64,000 nucleotides of DNA from Daphnia pulex (taxonomy: Eukaryota > Arthropoda > Branchiopoda > Diplostraca > Daphniidae). Location: positions 7,688,001 to 7,752,000 of the forward strand of contig NC_060023.1 in assembly GCF_021134715.1 (NCBI RefSeq). Direction: 5' to 3'. Made by a program: the position numbers and the translations under genes. Position 1 is the first letter of the stretch. Each line of letters starts with the position of its first letter. Under the pieces are notes generated by a model that was not told the DNA's origin, made no database searches, and was given only the letters and a program-made list of their open reading frames with translations. Shown one piece after another: positions 45,303 to 56,734 of this stretch.

Positions 45303-47124
45303 ATGTCTACTTCCATCTTATTTCGAACACTTTCAGGACAAATAAAAAATTTGGGTCATCGGAACACTGTAAGGCGTTGTTGATTTCTGTTTTGGGATTC
45401 CTAATTGATTGTTTTTTCAACAGGGATGTGTCTGGACCCTAACCAGAAATGCGCATAATAAGGTAACTGATGTGTGTAAATATCTCAAAATTAATGATAA
45501 CATTTGTGTGATGTTGTAATATCTTCAGAGCAATAGTCCTCTGGCTCAATATGGTGGAAGATTTACAGTAACAATGCTTCCAGGTAAACTTCATATTGTG
45601 CCATTTATTTCTTAGCTCTGTATTTATTTGTATTCCACTGAATTTTTAGGCGATGGAATTGGTCCAGAGATGATGAATTATGTCAAAGAAGTCTATCGAT
45701 ATGCTGGAGTCCCTGTAGATTTTGAAGAAATTCGCTTTGACCCAAATTCTGAATCAGAGATAGACTTTTTTGATGCCATTACTTCAATCAAACGAAATGG
45801 AGTTGCCATCAAAGGTAACTTAAATTGTATTACATTTGCAAAATTTGAAACTAATTCATATTGCAATATTTGCCCAGGAAATATTGAAACCAGAGAGAAC
45901 AGACCAGGTCAAATCTCACGCAATGTGGAGTTAAGAAATGAACTAGATCTTTTCACATACATCATGCATTGCAAATCTTTTCCTGGGATTCAAACAAGGC
46001 ACAAGGATATTGTAAAGCACAATTATAATTTGTCCAATTTATTATATAGCTAATGTATATTATTTATATTTTTATTGTATAGGATATTTTCCTTATCAGA
46101 CAAAACACAGAAGGCGAGTATGCTATGTTAGAGCATGAGGTATTATAACAAAACACTTTCTTTTGTAGCATGTTATGTTATTTTTTATTTTTATCCAGAA
46201 TGCGCCTGGAGTTGTCGAAAGTTTGAAAATCGTCACGCGCGCCAACTCCGAAAGACTTGCCCGTTATGCCTTTGACCTTGCTGTAAAGGAAGGAAGAAAG
46301 AAGGTCACAACTGTACACAAAGCCAATATTATGTAAATATTACATTATGCCAATATTATGTATTTAACCTATTCGACATCCTGTTCCAAATATTGACATT
46401 TATTTTTATTAGGAAAGTCTCCGATGGTCTTTTCTTAGAAACGTGTACAGCAGTCGCTAAAGAATATCCAAATATAGAGCATAACAACATGATCATCGAT
46501 AACTGTTGTATGCAGATGGTGGCCAAGTAATTAACTAATAATTATAACAGAAGCCTCAAAATTTACAAATTGAAAAATATTATAGACCTCAACAGTTTGA
46601 TGTTATGATCATGACCAATCTTTATGGAAATATTCTTTCGAATCTCGCGTGCGGTCTCATTGGTGGCCCCGGCCTGTTGAGTGGAAGAAACATGGGTCCT
46701 AAGTATGCTGTATTTGAACCGGGTCAGTTTATTTAGATTCTTTAAGGGCCTCAGACAAGATTTCCCATCCAATCATTTGACATCCGCATCATGATCGTTA
46801 ATGTTCCTTGAATAGGCACCAGGAATACCGGACAATCCATCGCTGGAAAGAATATTGCTAATCCGATTGCAATGTTGAACGCTTCTGTTGATCTTCTTGA
46901 TCATCTTGGACTAGATCACCATGCCCAATTGATTGGAAGTGCCATAACTAAGACCATAAATGAAGACCACATATTTACCCCAGGTAATTGGTCATTTTGT
47001 TTTTCTCTGTCTTTAATTAATTTCATAATTTTTGTTAGATCTTCATGGCCAAGCAACAAGTATTGATGTAGTTCAAAACGTGATCCGTAACATCCAGTAC
47101 GAAACAAAAGCAAAGAACTGGTAA
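45303..47124 (+). CDS. IDH3G: NAD-dependent isocitrate dehydrogenase, gamma-type regulatory subunit, mitochondrial
   Basis: IDH3 oxidises isocitrate to 2-oxoglutarate in the TCA cycle; gamma is the allosteric subunit beside catalytic alpha. Eleven exons start at ATG 45303-45305 ([20 protein letters not shown], a plausible mitochondrial presequence) and end at TAA 47122-47124. Key segments are [124 protein letters not shown] and [28 protein letters not shown] and TRNTG favour gamma over beta (which has VEFQE, GKIHT). It is more divergent than most IDH3G proteins, so a lineage-specific paralog beside another gamma gene elsewhere is possible. Confidence 0.88.
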
Positions 47125-47693
47125 GTCGTTTCTTGTACTAAGCTACTGCTCGCTTATATGGGACGTTGGAAAAAAAATGCATTTACAAATCTTCTGATTT
47201 ATCATCAGCAACATGATAATCAATGTGCACAGTGTTTCAAAAGAAATTTAAAGAGACTATGTAGAATTAATAGAATATAGTAAAAGCTTATTCCTGCATA
47301 TTAATTTTCTAGTCTTCCTGTTAACGTCATACTGGCACGTCTGCTTTTTAATCACAGGGCTGCAATGTAGAACGAAAGTTCCTTGAAACTAGTCGCAGTT
47401 GGCGCCCATCAACATCGGTGAAATTTTTAGTCGACCTTCCATTAGTAATTCCTGTTGTGTTTTTGACATGTGTATTTGAGCTTCTGGCCGAAAAAGAAGC
47501 CAATACAAAAAAAATGAACATAATAAAGATCGAATATCCTTTTCCGACTTGCTTTGAGGGAGGGGGTTGATCAAGTTTTAACTTGAAATGAAGGTATAAA
47601 GTAAAAAGTGGGTTTGTGATGAACAACAGGGGGAAGTGAGTGGAGTATTCATATCATGCTTTTACAGATAGTATAAATGGGTTGAACTACAGC

Positions 47694-48987
47694 TCAAATA
47701 ACGCGTTCGGCTTGAACTTGGGGCTTTGCAGTTTGCATGTATGAAAAGTCTAGACATCCGGCATTGGGTTCGGCTTGGCATTATCTATTTTCTCTGCTAC
47801 CTGTTCCGCTTTCTCCAGGTACTGAAATATAGCTCGTCTTACATTCTCCGGTAAATGCTTGAATTGATCAAAAATCGAGTACTAAAACAAAAATAATAAC
47901 ATAAATTAGTTATCCAGTTTAACCCTTGAATTGAATTACCGTGTATAAGAAGTAAGCGATTGCTGTAAAGAGGATCAACAACAAGACGTAATGGATAATT
48001 TTGGGTTGAACAGGGGAGGATCCCACATGGGAAGATAACGGCTTAACTGCCTCAACGCCGTCAGTGGCATCTACTAGGCGCCGAGATTCGTAAGTGTATT
48101 GAGATGAGCCCGTAAAAGAACGAATACTCGGCCTTGGTGTTGGCGTACCCTTAAAGTAAAGAAATAAAAATTTAGTTGATTTTGTCTATCGTTTTGATTA
48201 CAATTTACAAACGGAGTTAACCTACCTGTCGATCAACCAACGGCAAAGCATTCATAGACGAAGGGGGCCTTTCTGCGATGCGTTTACGGATCGCAGTTAG
48301 AGGTTCTGGGATAACTGGATCTGTTGCAAGGGGAAGAGGAGCAGGTGTACTGGGTTGTATATATGTTTCTGCTACAGTTTCAACATGATGCTCTTCTTCA
48401 ACCTGCTCCTGTTGCTCTTCCTCTTCTGAGTCAGAATATTTTTCCTCTTGAGAAGCTCCATTGCCATTAGTTTTCTCAACCTCATTCACATCCTCAGCAG
48501 GAGGAGTTCCTGTTCCATTTTGCAACAGTGCAGCTAATTTCCTTTGATACACTGATCTGGTTGTGTCTGGTAATTGCAAAGAGACCAATATTAATTTTGA
48601 TTTAAGATTTCGAGGAATAGATGTTTTACTCACCAACAATGGGCCCCACGGGTATTCCAAATGACTGAAGTTGGTTGTAGAGATCATCATCAGAGATAGT
48701 GGTGATATCCAACCCATTGAAAACCAAACTGGTGTTTGGCACCTCAACCTGCAATTCAAAAATTGATTGAACCTGCTGTAAATAAAAACACTGAAATAAT
48801 TAAGTACCTTCTCTTCGATAACGTCAGTTTCTTCGTCACTAGAAAAATCTCCTTTCAGCGCAACAATAGGGGCAACGTGTTGCTCATATAACTTGACAAA
48901 CTCTTCCTTCCTGGCGCTTTGAATGGGCGGTTGGACCCCGTGGCTTATTAACTCGTTTTTCAATTGCTCCTTCGTTAAACTCGCCAT
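47694..48987 (-). CDS. TMPO: LAP2/thymopoietin-like inner nuclear membrane protein with LEM-like and LEM domains
   Basis: LAP2 proteins tether chromatin and lamins at the inner nuclear membrane. The start is ATG 48985-48987 and the stop is TGA 47694-47696. The N-terminal LEM-like (DNA-binding) domain reads LTKEQLKNELISHGVQPP and RKEEFVKLYEQHV. FSSDEE follows, as in LAP2. The LEM domain (BAF-binding) reads ITTISDDDLYNQLQSFGIPV, GPIVDTTRSVYQRKLAALLQ. A long acidic Ser/Glu linker leads to IRKRIAERPP and a single transmembrane segment near the C-terminus (IIHYVLLLILFTAIAYFLY), with a short lumenal tail. The double LEM-like plus LEM order is specific to LAP2; emerin and MAN1 have only LEM. Domain order and topology are well supported. 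Confidence 0.88.
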
Positions 48988-51755
48988 GTTTTTTTCACAA
49001 GAGTATGCTTGAACGATTCAGGTTTACAAATCTGTTACACTGTACCAAGATTCGGCTAAACTCGTGAATGTTCAAACTATTAAGTTTACAACACACGAAA
49101 AGACGAAATGTGTCTCAAGTTCAAACAACTGGAACTGGGAACACTCGTTGGTTACAGACGCCAGTCTGAAGCCCCCGGCCGGCGCTGTCAGTTGGCGGCA
49201 TTTCTTCCAAACAAATTCTATTTCATTCATTTGTTTTCATTAACGAAGACGTATCTATGAAAAGCATTTGATTATCATGATTAAATATTTTAATTTTCTG
49301 TATAATTTATTAATTTTAATTAGAGTAATTTATGAGTAGCCCGATATTTCAAATTTTCTCTGGCAAATTTGCATTTGATCGGAATCGCGTAACGCCGCTG
49401 CATTTGTGCTTGCCGCCTAGTATAGATTTCAGGTCAAGGTAAAATTGCCATGTGATTATTGTAATTTTGCCATCGAGCAGAATATGCTACTGTTTTCGAA
49501 CTTTTTTCCTAATAAGATTATAAAACAGATATCCAGATTAGGTTATATAATAGTTAAAGCTGAAAGCGTAATATATTTGAAAGTGATCCAAAAAGCACCA
49601 TAAAAGAAATCTCCGGTTCGGCCCTAAGCTATTTTAGGTCTCGATGAAAAGAATGTATTTCGGTATGTTAGCTGAGACTGATGAGCTAAATTGATCCGAG
49701 GGCTGTGTATAGGTCTCCAAAGGAACTACTGTTTTTTTAAACTAGTAAGAGACCAGCAGGAGTGAGACCAGAATACAAAAGGGAACTAGTATAACTAGAG
49801 GGCACAAGAAAGAAAGAAAAAGCCTTAGGCTCCGAGTGAGACCGTGAAGGGACATAAGACCTATAAATATAATGAAACCGTAGTACTAGCCAAGCTATGT
49901 AAAGCGGGTATTCTTACATCATTCTTACGGAGTTTTAAATATTTTCATTCCTTTAATTTCGAAATGCGGGTAACCGTTATAACCGCTAGCCTGCTGGGAA
50001 TATTCATGAATGGGTGGTATTTTCCATTAAATAAAAACATTTTTTAAGGACGTTATATTAGAGTCAATTTAAGCATTGCCAATTTCGCGCCAATCCGCTA
50101 AAAAAATTGGAATTCAGGCCTGGCCAATCAACTGTTTATTTTTATTTTCTAAGTAGATTACTAGGCAACTAGCCAAAACAAATTTTTTTCGAAACGTGTT
50201 TGTATTTCAGTCGATTTCAGTTATGTTTGAACGGATAAAAAAGCGATAAGAGTTATAACGACTGAAAACTAATACTTTGATAAGAGAGGAATGCATCCCC
50301 ATCTTTTGATGGGAAATGGAAACAAAATTTAAATTTCCGTTTATTTTCTTTCTTAACGAATGGAAAAATACCCCCAGAGATTTTTATTGCGCCAAAGCTA
50401 ACGACTTCCTCGCAGCGTTTTCAGTAAACGCCCATCATCTACCTTTTAGCACGCAGATATGCAAATAACCTACACGAGTTATATCAGCTGAAATATATTA
50501 TTAAAGAGATGATATAAACCAATTATTTACAAATCAATGGGTTAGATACAAACGTCATATTCTCATCTCGCGCAATTACAAAATTTAAAATAATATGCGA
50601 AAAAGGATTTTTGCGCGGTAAATCAAGTTTGACGATTTTGCCGCTTGGAGGCGCGAGGAGACTACATTGAAGGCGGTCGTTCAAAGTATCTTCTGGAGAA
50701 GTAGGTGTGTCGGCCAGAAGACAGAATCACAAGAGCACGAGTATATAAAGAGAAATATAATTTCAAATCGAACTGGAACGGAAAGTTTGCTAGTCCACTA
50801 GTTTTTAATTGAATCAACCTTCCTATATAACAGTACTTATCCGGATTGGATTCCGTTTCAAGGTGGGGCAGCGTTAATTGTATCGAGCACGAGCACAACA
50901 GACGAGCCATGGCTAGTAGCCTTGTCACTTTAGAGGTTATTAAATGACGTGCCACTTGATGTGGTTTCCTGTGTAAGTTAACTATAACTGGACTGTTACT
51001 GTGACAACGACAACATGGTTTTTAATTGATGTCGCCGCAGGGAGCAAGTAATAGCGGAGAAAGGTAGACATACAAATTCTGTTCCAGTTTCCAGTGCGGT
51101 ATCAATGGCAACCATTGTTTTCGACTCGTTCCTAAAATTCCTGTATTATAGAGCTGCTATACTGCACTAATTTCAGTGGCGCAGTTGGTCAGGCGAGGCA
51201 GCGAAATCTTTTACAGCTATCTTGCCATCAGTGAATTCCTTCCTTTTTTTGGAAGAAATGTCACCTCATGCAACCTGCTTCATCCACCAATTTTCATGAC
51301 TTAAATCGAAGAGGAAATTTGCATTTCAGAAACTATAAAGAACCCCATAAGATTAAACCATTCGTACGGTTGGAATCAAAGTTAATTTAAAAAAAAGCCT
51401 ATAATTTTGAACCTAGTTATACAAATTGAGTTCCAGCAAGAATGGAACACGGATCACAATATTTGTCCCAAGAGGTGTGTGCGAAACAGCCGCTTCGGGT
51501 TTGCTGCTCTCAACGGAACCCATTTAAGTGAAAGTTGTCTAACAGGGGAACGAGGAATAAGTGTCGCAATCTATAACCTGTCGTCGTTCGACTGATGCAA
51601 TAACATTTCACCACATAGACGTCAGTGGTGAAGTTGAATTTTTATATGCTCGACCATTTTCTTCAATAAGGTATATAAATCGTCGCTATTTATTTCTGTT
51701 TTTCCACCCTGATCAAATTGTATTCGTCTAATTGAATAGGAATAAAAGGTTGGTT
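48988..51755. other. Gene-free AT-rich region
   Basis: No recognisable coding content. It includes the presumed LAP2-like promoter near 48988-49200. A sequence near 51176-51210 (GTGGCGCAGTTGGTCAGG) resembles a tRNA A box but has no B box or cloverleaf after it. A possible splice acceptor (TTGAATAG) lies just before the next ORF at about 51738, so part of this stretch could be intron. Confidence 0.4.
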
Positions 51756-52217
51756 ATGAAAACACAATTGAGAAATGTGGAATTCAGGATCGACTTCGGC
51801 ACCCCTGGCCAAGGGGAAAAAGTTCCTTCAAAAATTGCTGTATACGTGCAACACGTTGACAAAGAAAAGGACATGGCCAGCGAAATACCCGAGCAATCCC
51901 TTCACGAATATTTAATAGCTGACCGAAAAGAATTTTCTAACCCGGACTTCAGAGAGTACCTAAGGAATCTGATAAAAAATCTCTTAATTTTAAAATCATC
52001 GCTCAAAGATATTATCATCCACGCCACAGTCTTCTCCAATCCTCTTCCAATCCCTCTGAAATCGGGTGTCACCATTATATACGCTTTCGTCGTGTTCAAA
52101 ACGGAGAGCCAAATGAATTCCAAAGTGACGTGGTGGTCATCTCTAGAAAAGAATGGGAAGTACAAGTACATTGTTCTGCAGCAATCACTGGAAAAGGATG
52201 ACGTCACCCAGAAATAA
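51756..52217 (+). CDS. Orphan ORF, 153 aa
   Basis: Not recognised. The ATG is at 51756-51758 (MKTQLRNVEFRIDFGTPGQG) and the stop TAA at 52215-52217. The translation has alternating strands and helices (KIAVYVQHVDKEKD, EYLRNLIKNLLILKSSLKDI, KSGVTIIYAFVVFKTESQMN), with no signal peptide or transmembrane segment. It is long for random AT-rich DNA and its composition looks protein-like. An AG just before the frame suggests it may be the last exon of a split gene. It borders the palindromes and satellite array, so it could be a relic of an expansion-prone or transposed locus. Confidence 0.45.
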   Translation: MKTQLRNVEFRIDFGTPGQGEKVPSKIAVYVQHVDKEKDMASEIPEQSLHEYLIADRKEFSNPDFREYLRNLIKNLLILKSSLKDIIIHATVFSNPLPIPLKSGVTIIYAFVVFKTESQMNSKVTWWSSLEKNGKYKYIVLQQSLEKDDVTQK

Positions 52218-52366
52218 TACGACGCTGAAAAGAAGGATCACGTCAAAAGACTTGAGCCGGTGAAAACCCAGAAAAGTGCGAGAGGCAATTAAAAAAATTA
52301 AAAATGTTTTCTGCATCCATTTGGGATACTAGTCACTAGTCTGCATGATAGGACTAAGGAGCCCGT

Positions 52367-52410
52367 GGCCGTTAGGCCGTTCTTGAGGCCGTTCTTGAGG
52401 CCGTTAGGCC
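52367..52410. repeat. Short tandem GGCCGTT repeat
   Basis: GGCCGTTAGGCCGTTCTTGA-type words repeat directly four times in 44 bp, with the pattern GGCCGTTAGG / GGCCGTTCTTGA / GGCCGTTCTTGA / GGCCGTTAGG. Confidence 0.8.
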
Positions 52411-52453
52411 ATAATGTGATCATACACATTTATTTGTATTCTCACTTTGTTGT

Positions 52454-52535
52454 GGGATACGCTTTGCTGTCCTGTATAGCAAGGCGTATCCCATACGCCT
52501 TGCTATACATGTATAGCGAGGCGTATCCCATACGC
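52454..52535. repeat. Cluster of near-perfect palindromes
   Basis: TATAGCAAGGCGTAT (52475-52489), a CCC spacer and its exact reverse complement (52493-52507) form a 15-bp hairpin. A second copy of the core, GCGTATCCCATACGC at 52521-52535, is again self-complementary, and GGGATACGC at 52454 pairs with GCGTATCCC. The elements fold into several alternative stems. Confidence 0.85.
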
Positions 52536-52540
52536 TTTGG

Positions 52541-53760
52541 TTGAAAAATTAAATATGGCAAATTCAAACTCATTAAATTGGTGTTTCACATTTCATGGAA
52601 GAGGTTCTTTGAACCCTTTTTCTATAAACCATTCCTTCAGGACTTGTATTATAAATTCATTTATTCAATGGACTTGAAATGGTGTATTGGATTAACACAT
52701 CCTGTAAGAAAGAAACGTTTTGTTTTAGTTAAAAATTCAATATAGCAAATTCAAACTCATTGAAGAGGTGTTTCACAGTTCCTGGGAGAGTTTCTATGAA
52801 CCCTTTTTTCTAAAACTATTCCTTCGTGATTTATATTATGAAATCATTGATTCAATGGACTTGAAATGGTGTATTGGACATCTATTTACACATCCTGTAA
52901 GAAAGAAACGTTTCGTTTTAGTGAAACATTTAATATAGCAAATTCAAACTCATTGAAGTTGTGTTTATTAGTCCCTGGAAGAGTTTCTATGAAACCTTTT
53001 TTCTAAAACCTTTCCTTCATGATTTCTACTATGACTTTTATACTATGACTTTTATCGGCTCACGTCGATAAAGGGATAAGCGAAACAATAAATATATAAA
53101 ATTTAAATTAATTGAAGTGGTGTTTCCCAGCTTGTGGAAGAATTTTTGTCAAACCTTGTTTCTATTTCTATTTCTTCATGAATATTTTAAAGAATTCATT
53201 GATTAAATTGACTTTAAATGGTGTATTGCACAGAAATTAACACATCCTGTAAGAAAGAAACACTTGGAATAAGCGAAACAATAAATATATCTAATTCAAA
53301 TTCATTGAAGTAGTTTTTCCCAGCTCGTGGAAGAGTTTCTGTCAACCCTTGTTTCCATTTCTATTCCTTCATGAATATTTTTATGAATTTATTGATTCAA
53401 TTGACTTTAAATGGTGTATTGGATATGAATTAACATAACCTGTCAGAAAGAAACACTTGGAATAAGCGAAACAATAAATATATCAAATTCAAGTTCATTG
53501 AAGTGGTGTTTCCCAGCTCGTGGAAGAATTTTTGCACACCCTTGTTTCTATTTCTATTCCTTCGTGAATATTTTTATGAATTCATTAATAAATTGACTTT
53601 AAATGGTGTATTGGACATCAATTAACACACACTGTAAAAAAGAAACGCTTGGAATAAGCGAAACAATAAATATATCAATTTCAAATTCATTAAAGTGGGG
53701 TTTCCCACCTCGTGGAAGAGTTTCTGTCAACCCTTGTTTCTATTTGTAGTCCATCGAGAA
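52541..53760. repeat. Satellite-like array, about 6.5 copies of a ~192-bp unit
   Basis: The word CAAATTCAAACTCATTGAAG or a close variant recurs at about 52557, 52746, 52939, 53098, 53291, 53483 and 53675, a spacing of 189-193 bp except one interval of 159 bp where a copy is disrupted. Each unit also carries TTCCTTCATGA, GACTTTAAATGGTGTATTGG and CTGTAAGAAAGAAACG-type words. The later units share AATAAGCGAAACAATAAAT, so they form a younger subgroup. Confidence 0.9.
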
Positions 53761-53773
53761 CACTCGGCGTAGG

Positions 53774-53882
53774 TTAACGAAGCGCAACCAAGAAAAATGT
53801 GTAAAACAAATTAACACATGAATCGTTATCACACGAATTCGTTTTATTAGTCCATCCCAAGTATAAAGTTGCGCTTCGTTAA
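53774..53882. repeat. 14-bp perfect inverted repeat just after the satellite
   Basis: TTAACGAAGCGCAA (53774-53787) and TTGCGCTTCGTTAA (53869-53882) are exact reverse complements, separated by about 81 bp. This might be a MITE-like remnant; no target duplication is clear. Confidence 0.55.
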
Positions 53883-55725
53883 GCCACGTTGTCGCTGGTA
53901 TGAAAGTGTTTTTCATTTTTTTTTACTATTCAGTAAAGTTCACTAGTTAGTCGACGGGAAACTGGTGTTTCATCATGCTGAAAACATTTATTCCCGAAAT
54001 AATATCAACTATGTACGAAAGCAACACTAGTGTTTTGCGCAAACAGTTTAAAAACGGTTTTGCATTGCGTAAATTTTTTATTTGTGTCATTTCGTTGGTG
54101 GCTCTGTTGGCCATTTCCGTATTATACACACCTGTTCTTCAAGACCGTAATTTTCTAGTAGGGGAGAACGGGGCAATGTAGGTAGTGGGTAACTTGGCAC
54201 CCGCTTGGCACCTTCCGTTTTTCGTCCTCTTGGGACCGAGGGATTGCATTTTATAAACTACTAGTTATATTCTTTAATAATGCGCATCTTTAAAAAAAAA
54301 TACTGAAATAGTCCAAGTAGTATGGGAACAAGAAATAAAATAGTTTTTCTACCCTTAATTCGTGTAGTCCATTTCGTTTTTTTCTTTCTTTTGTGGAATT
54401 CCCTAGCTAACTTAAAATTTACAAAAAATTAGTTTCTGAAAGGAAATTTATTCTTCTTTCAGAAACCAGTTTTTATTTATTTTTATTAACAAAATTATTG
54501 CTTGAAAACGCAATAATAACAAAGAAACCTTTTCTCGGGACAACTTGTGTTGCTGGGTTGGGAGGGAAAATATTCGGAAAATTTAGTTGATGACGCCAAC
54601 GCCAGGTGTTCTTTTAGCCCGTAAGAATAACATGGGCCGTCCTACCCCGCGTACATGAGCATGTTGCCCCCCGACTCGACTCACTCTCCTTCATTTTCAA
54701 AGCGCTTTTTGTTTTAAACAATGCAAATTGTCATAAACTAAAAAAAAAAAACGCTTTCGATAGAAAATTTTGTCCTCTTTTTTTAAGGCTAGCTGGGATA
54801 AAAAATATTGGGAAATAAAGAAGTGAGGGCTCAAAAACTAAAAAAGCAGTAATCAGAATTAAATTTCTGATTTTTTAATGTAATTTTCTTTTTTACATGA
54901 AAAAATTGTAAATTGAATTCTGATTACTTTTTGTTTGAAGTGTTTTTCAAAAATATCGAAAGTAACCCCTGCTATTTAACAAAATCATCTGCGGGTAGTC
55001 AGCTGTTCCACACAAGCTTATGGGGAAACGGCTAAAAACTTACCCTCTACCTCATTGTGCTGCCAACTGGCGGGCGGCTTCCACTCCCCGGACATCTATG
55101 GGCCCGACAAGCAAACTGCTTTCTCCTCCCTGATCGCAGTCTGAGATAGAACATTTTATATCGATACGGTTACGTCATGGACCAGTTGGTTTTGTTGTTG
55201 TTTGTAAATATGAGACTCAATTAGTATAAGTGTAAATGACGTGCTTAGGAAATATATTTTCCAAGATCAAAATTGTTTTTTTTTATCGTGGAACATTTTC
55301 TTTTTCAATCTATTTGGCCGCCAGAGGGGCGCCAATTTCTAACGTCCCTCCTCTAAAATTTTTCTATGGCGTTCTCTTACGCTCCAAACCGGAGCAGGTT
55401 TTTCAACAGTGACTAAAACGAAAGGGTCTAGTATTGAAAGTGCCTTGCGGTTTTGAGATCGCACCGAAGTTTAACTGTAAGTGAATAAGTTGCATCAAAT
55501 GAAAGAAAACTGCTGTGCTGTTCTGTGCTCTGTGGTGTCAGCTATATAGTTAAAATAGGCTAGTTTATTTTGGCCATCCAAATGTTTACCATAATATTAT
55601 AGGCCTACGGATAAATGAATTTGAAAAGTTTACTTATTTGGAATTTCATTTACGAAATTCATTGATACTATATGGCCTATAAATCCATTGATTTCCTAGG
55701 AGAAGTTAAGAGAAGAGAGAACACA
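53883..55725. other. AT-rich spacer with one isolated membrane-anchor-like ORF
   Basis: A frame at 53975-54181 reads MLKTFIPEIISTMYESN and then FFICVISLVALLAISVLY, a type II anchor-like segment, but no catalytic domain follows. The rest has no coding content I can see. Confidence 0.35.
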
Positions 55726-56115
55726 ATGGGACCAGGATTTCTTCGCGGAGTTTTCTTTCCCTTAATCCTTATTTTGGCGTTAGTCTACTCGTCATATATC
55801 TGTTTTTCTACAAATCTTATCCAGCAGAGGTGAAAATGAATGTTAGTCAAATGGACAATTCGATTAAAAACAGCGAACACCAACCAAATTCTGGCGAAAT
55901 ACATCAGAATTTGGCACAAGTAATTAGCGGCTTATGGTCAATTTATATCTATCTTTGTATGCCATGGTAATAGTTCTGAATTCAATCGTTGACTTTTTGA
56001 ACACTATAGCCGTTGACGATGACAAAATACAACTTGATTGAGGACACTTATGGAGACAACTGGGCCAAGACGTCAGCAGATAAATATTTGGATTCGTCCT
56101 TTTGCACAATAGGTA
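55726..56115 (+). other. Possible partial gene with a membrane-anchor exon
   Basis: ATG at 55726-55728 opens MGPGFLRGVFFPLILILALV, a hydrophobic anchor, and stops at 55831-55833. Immediately after it, in another frame, comes NVSQMDNSIKNSEHQPNSG ... HQNLAQ. After a plausible GT..AG intron (about 55919-56009) this continues as PLTMTKYNLIEDTYGDNWAK. It resembles the anchor and stem of a Golgi enzyme, but the domains that would name it are missing and the frames do not join. It is a fragment or a decayed duplicate. Confidence 0.25.
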
Positions 56116-56659
56116 TAACATATATAGGGCCTAACAATGACATCCGTTATGTAAAATTTTGTAATACTGTACACTCTCGTCCTTTTTCGGGCTACATATT
56201 TGCAGCTGGTGTACAAATTCGTCTTTTTACACCTTTTGTACCCGTATGTATACCCTGTTTAGGAAAAAAAGATTTGTACGCCTCCTTTACAGTATGCAAA
56301 TAAGGTTTTTTCGAGTTTTAGATCTTTTAGCGAAAGGAAGAGACCCAAAAATCTGTTTTTTTCTCTCTTCGTTTCTTCTTTTCTCTCCCATCCCTAACCG
56401 CCCTAATCTCAAGTTCTTTCTTGAAAAGCCGCGCGATGGAAATCCATAATGGCGGCTAAAAACGAAAAATGTTTCTAAGTCCCATCACCGAAATTCAATG
56501 GTGCTAGATGAACACTCGATAAGTTGTTGGCTTAATATATTGTTAGTAAGCTCGTTAATTCAACAATGATTGCAATCAATAGCAATAGATTGAAATTATA
56601 AGTTTCTTTCTCTACCCTAAGAATTAATAAGCATTATAAGCTTCCTTGAAGTTATGCGT

Positions 56660-56725
56660 TAACTGGTGGCACAGCAGATAAATACTGACTTGTAAATCTA
56701 ATGATTTGGGTTCGACTCCCGAAAA
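56660..56725 (+). repeat. tRNA-like sequence, probably SINE or pseudo-tRNA (Thr-like)
   Basis: An A-box-like TGGCACAGCAGAT, an anticodon-loop-like CTTGTAA (TGT) and a good B box GGTTCGACTCC occur in tRNA order and spacing. The acceptor ends (5' GTTAACTG against 3' GAAAAAAGCA) do not pair, so it is not a functional tRNA. It reads like the head of a tRNA-derived SINE or a pseudogene. Confidence 0.45.
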
Positions 56726-56734
56726 AAGCAAATA

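Noticed and set aside
51176-51210. GTGGCGCAGTTGGTCAGG as a tRNA gene
   Set aside because: Only an A-box resemblance; no anticodon arm, B box or acceptor stem follows.
53975-54181. 68-aa frame with a transmembrane-like segment
   Set aside because: No second exon that would complete a protein; mentioned only as part of the spacer.
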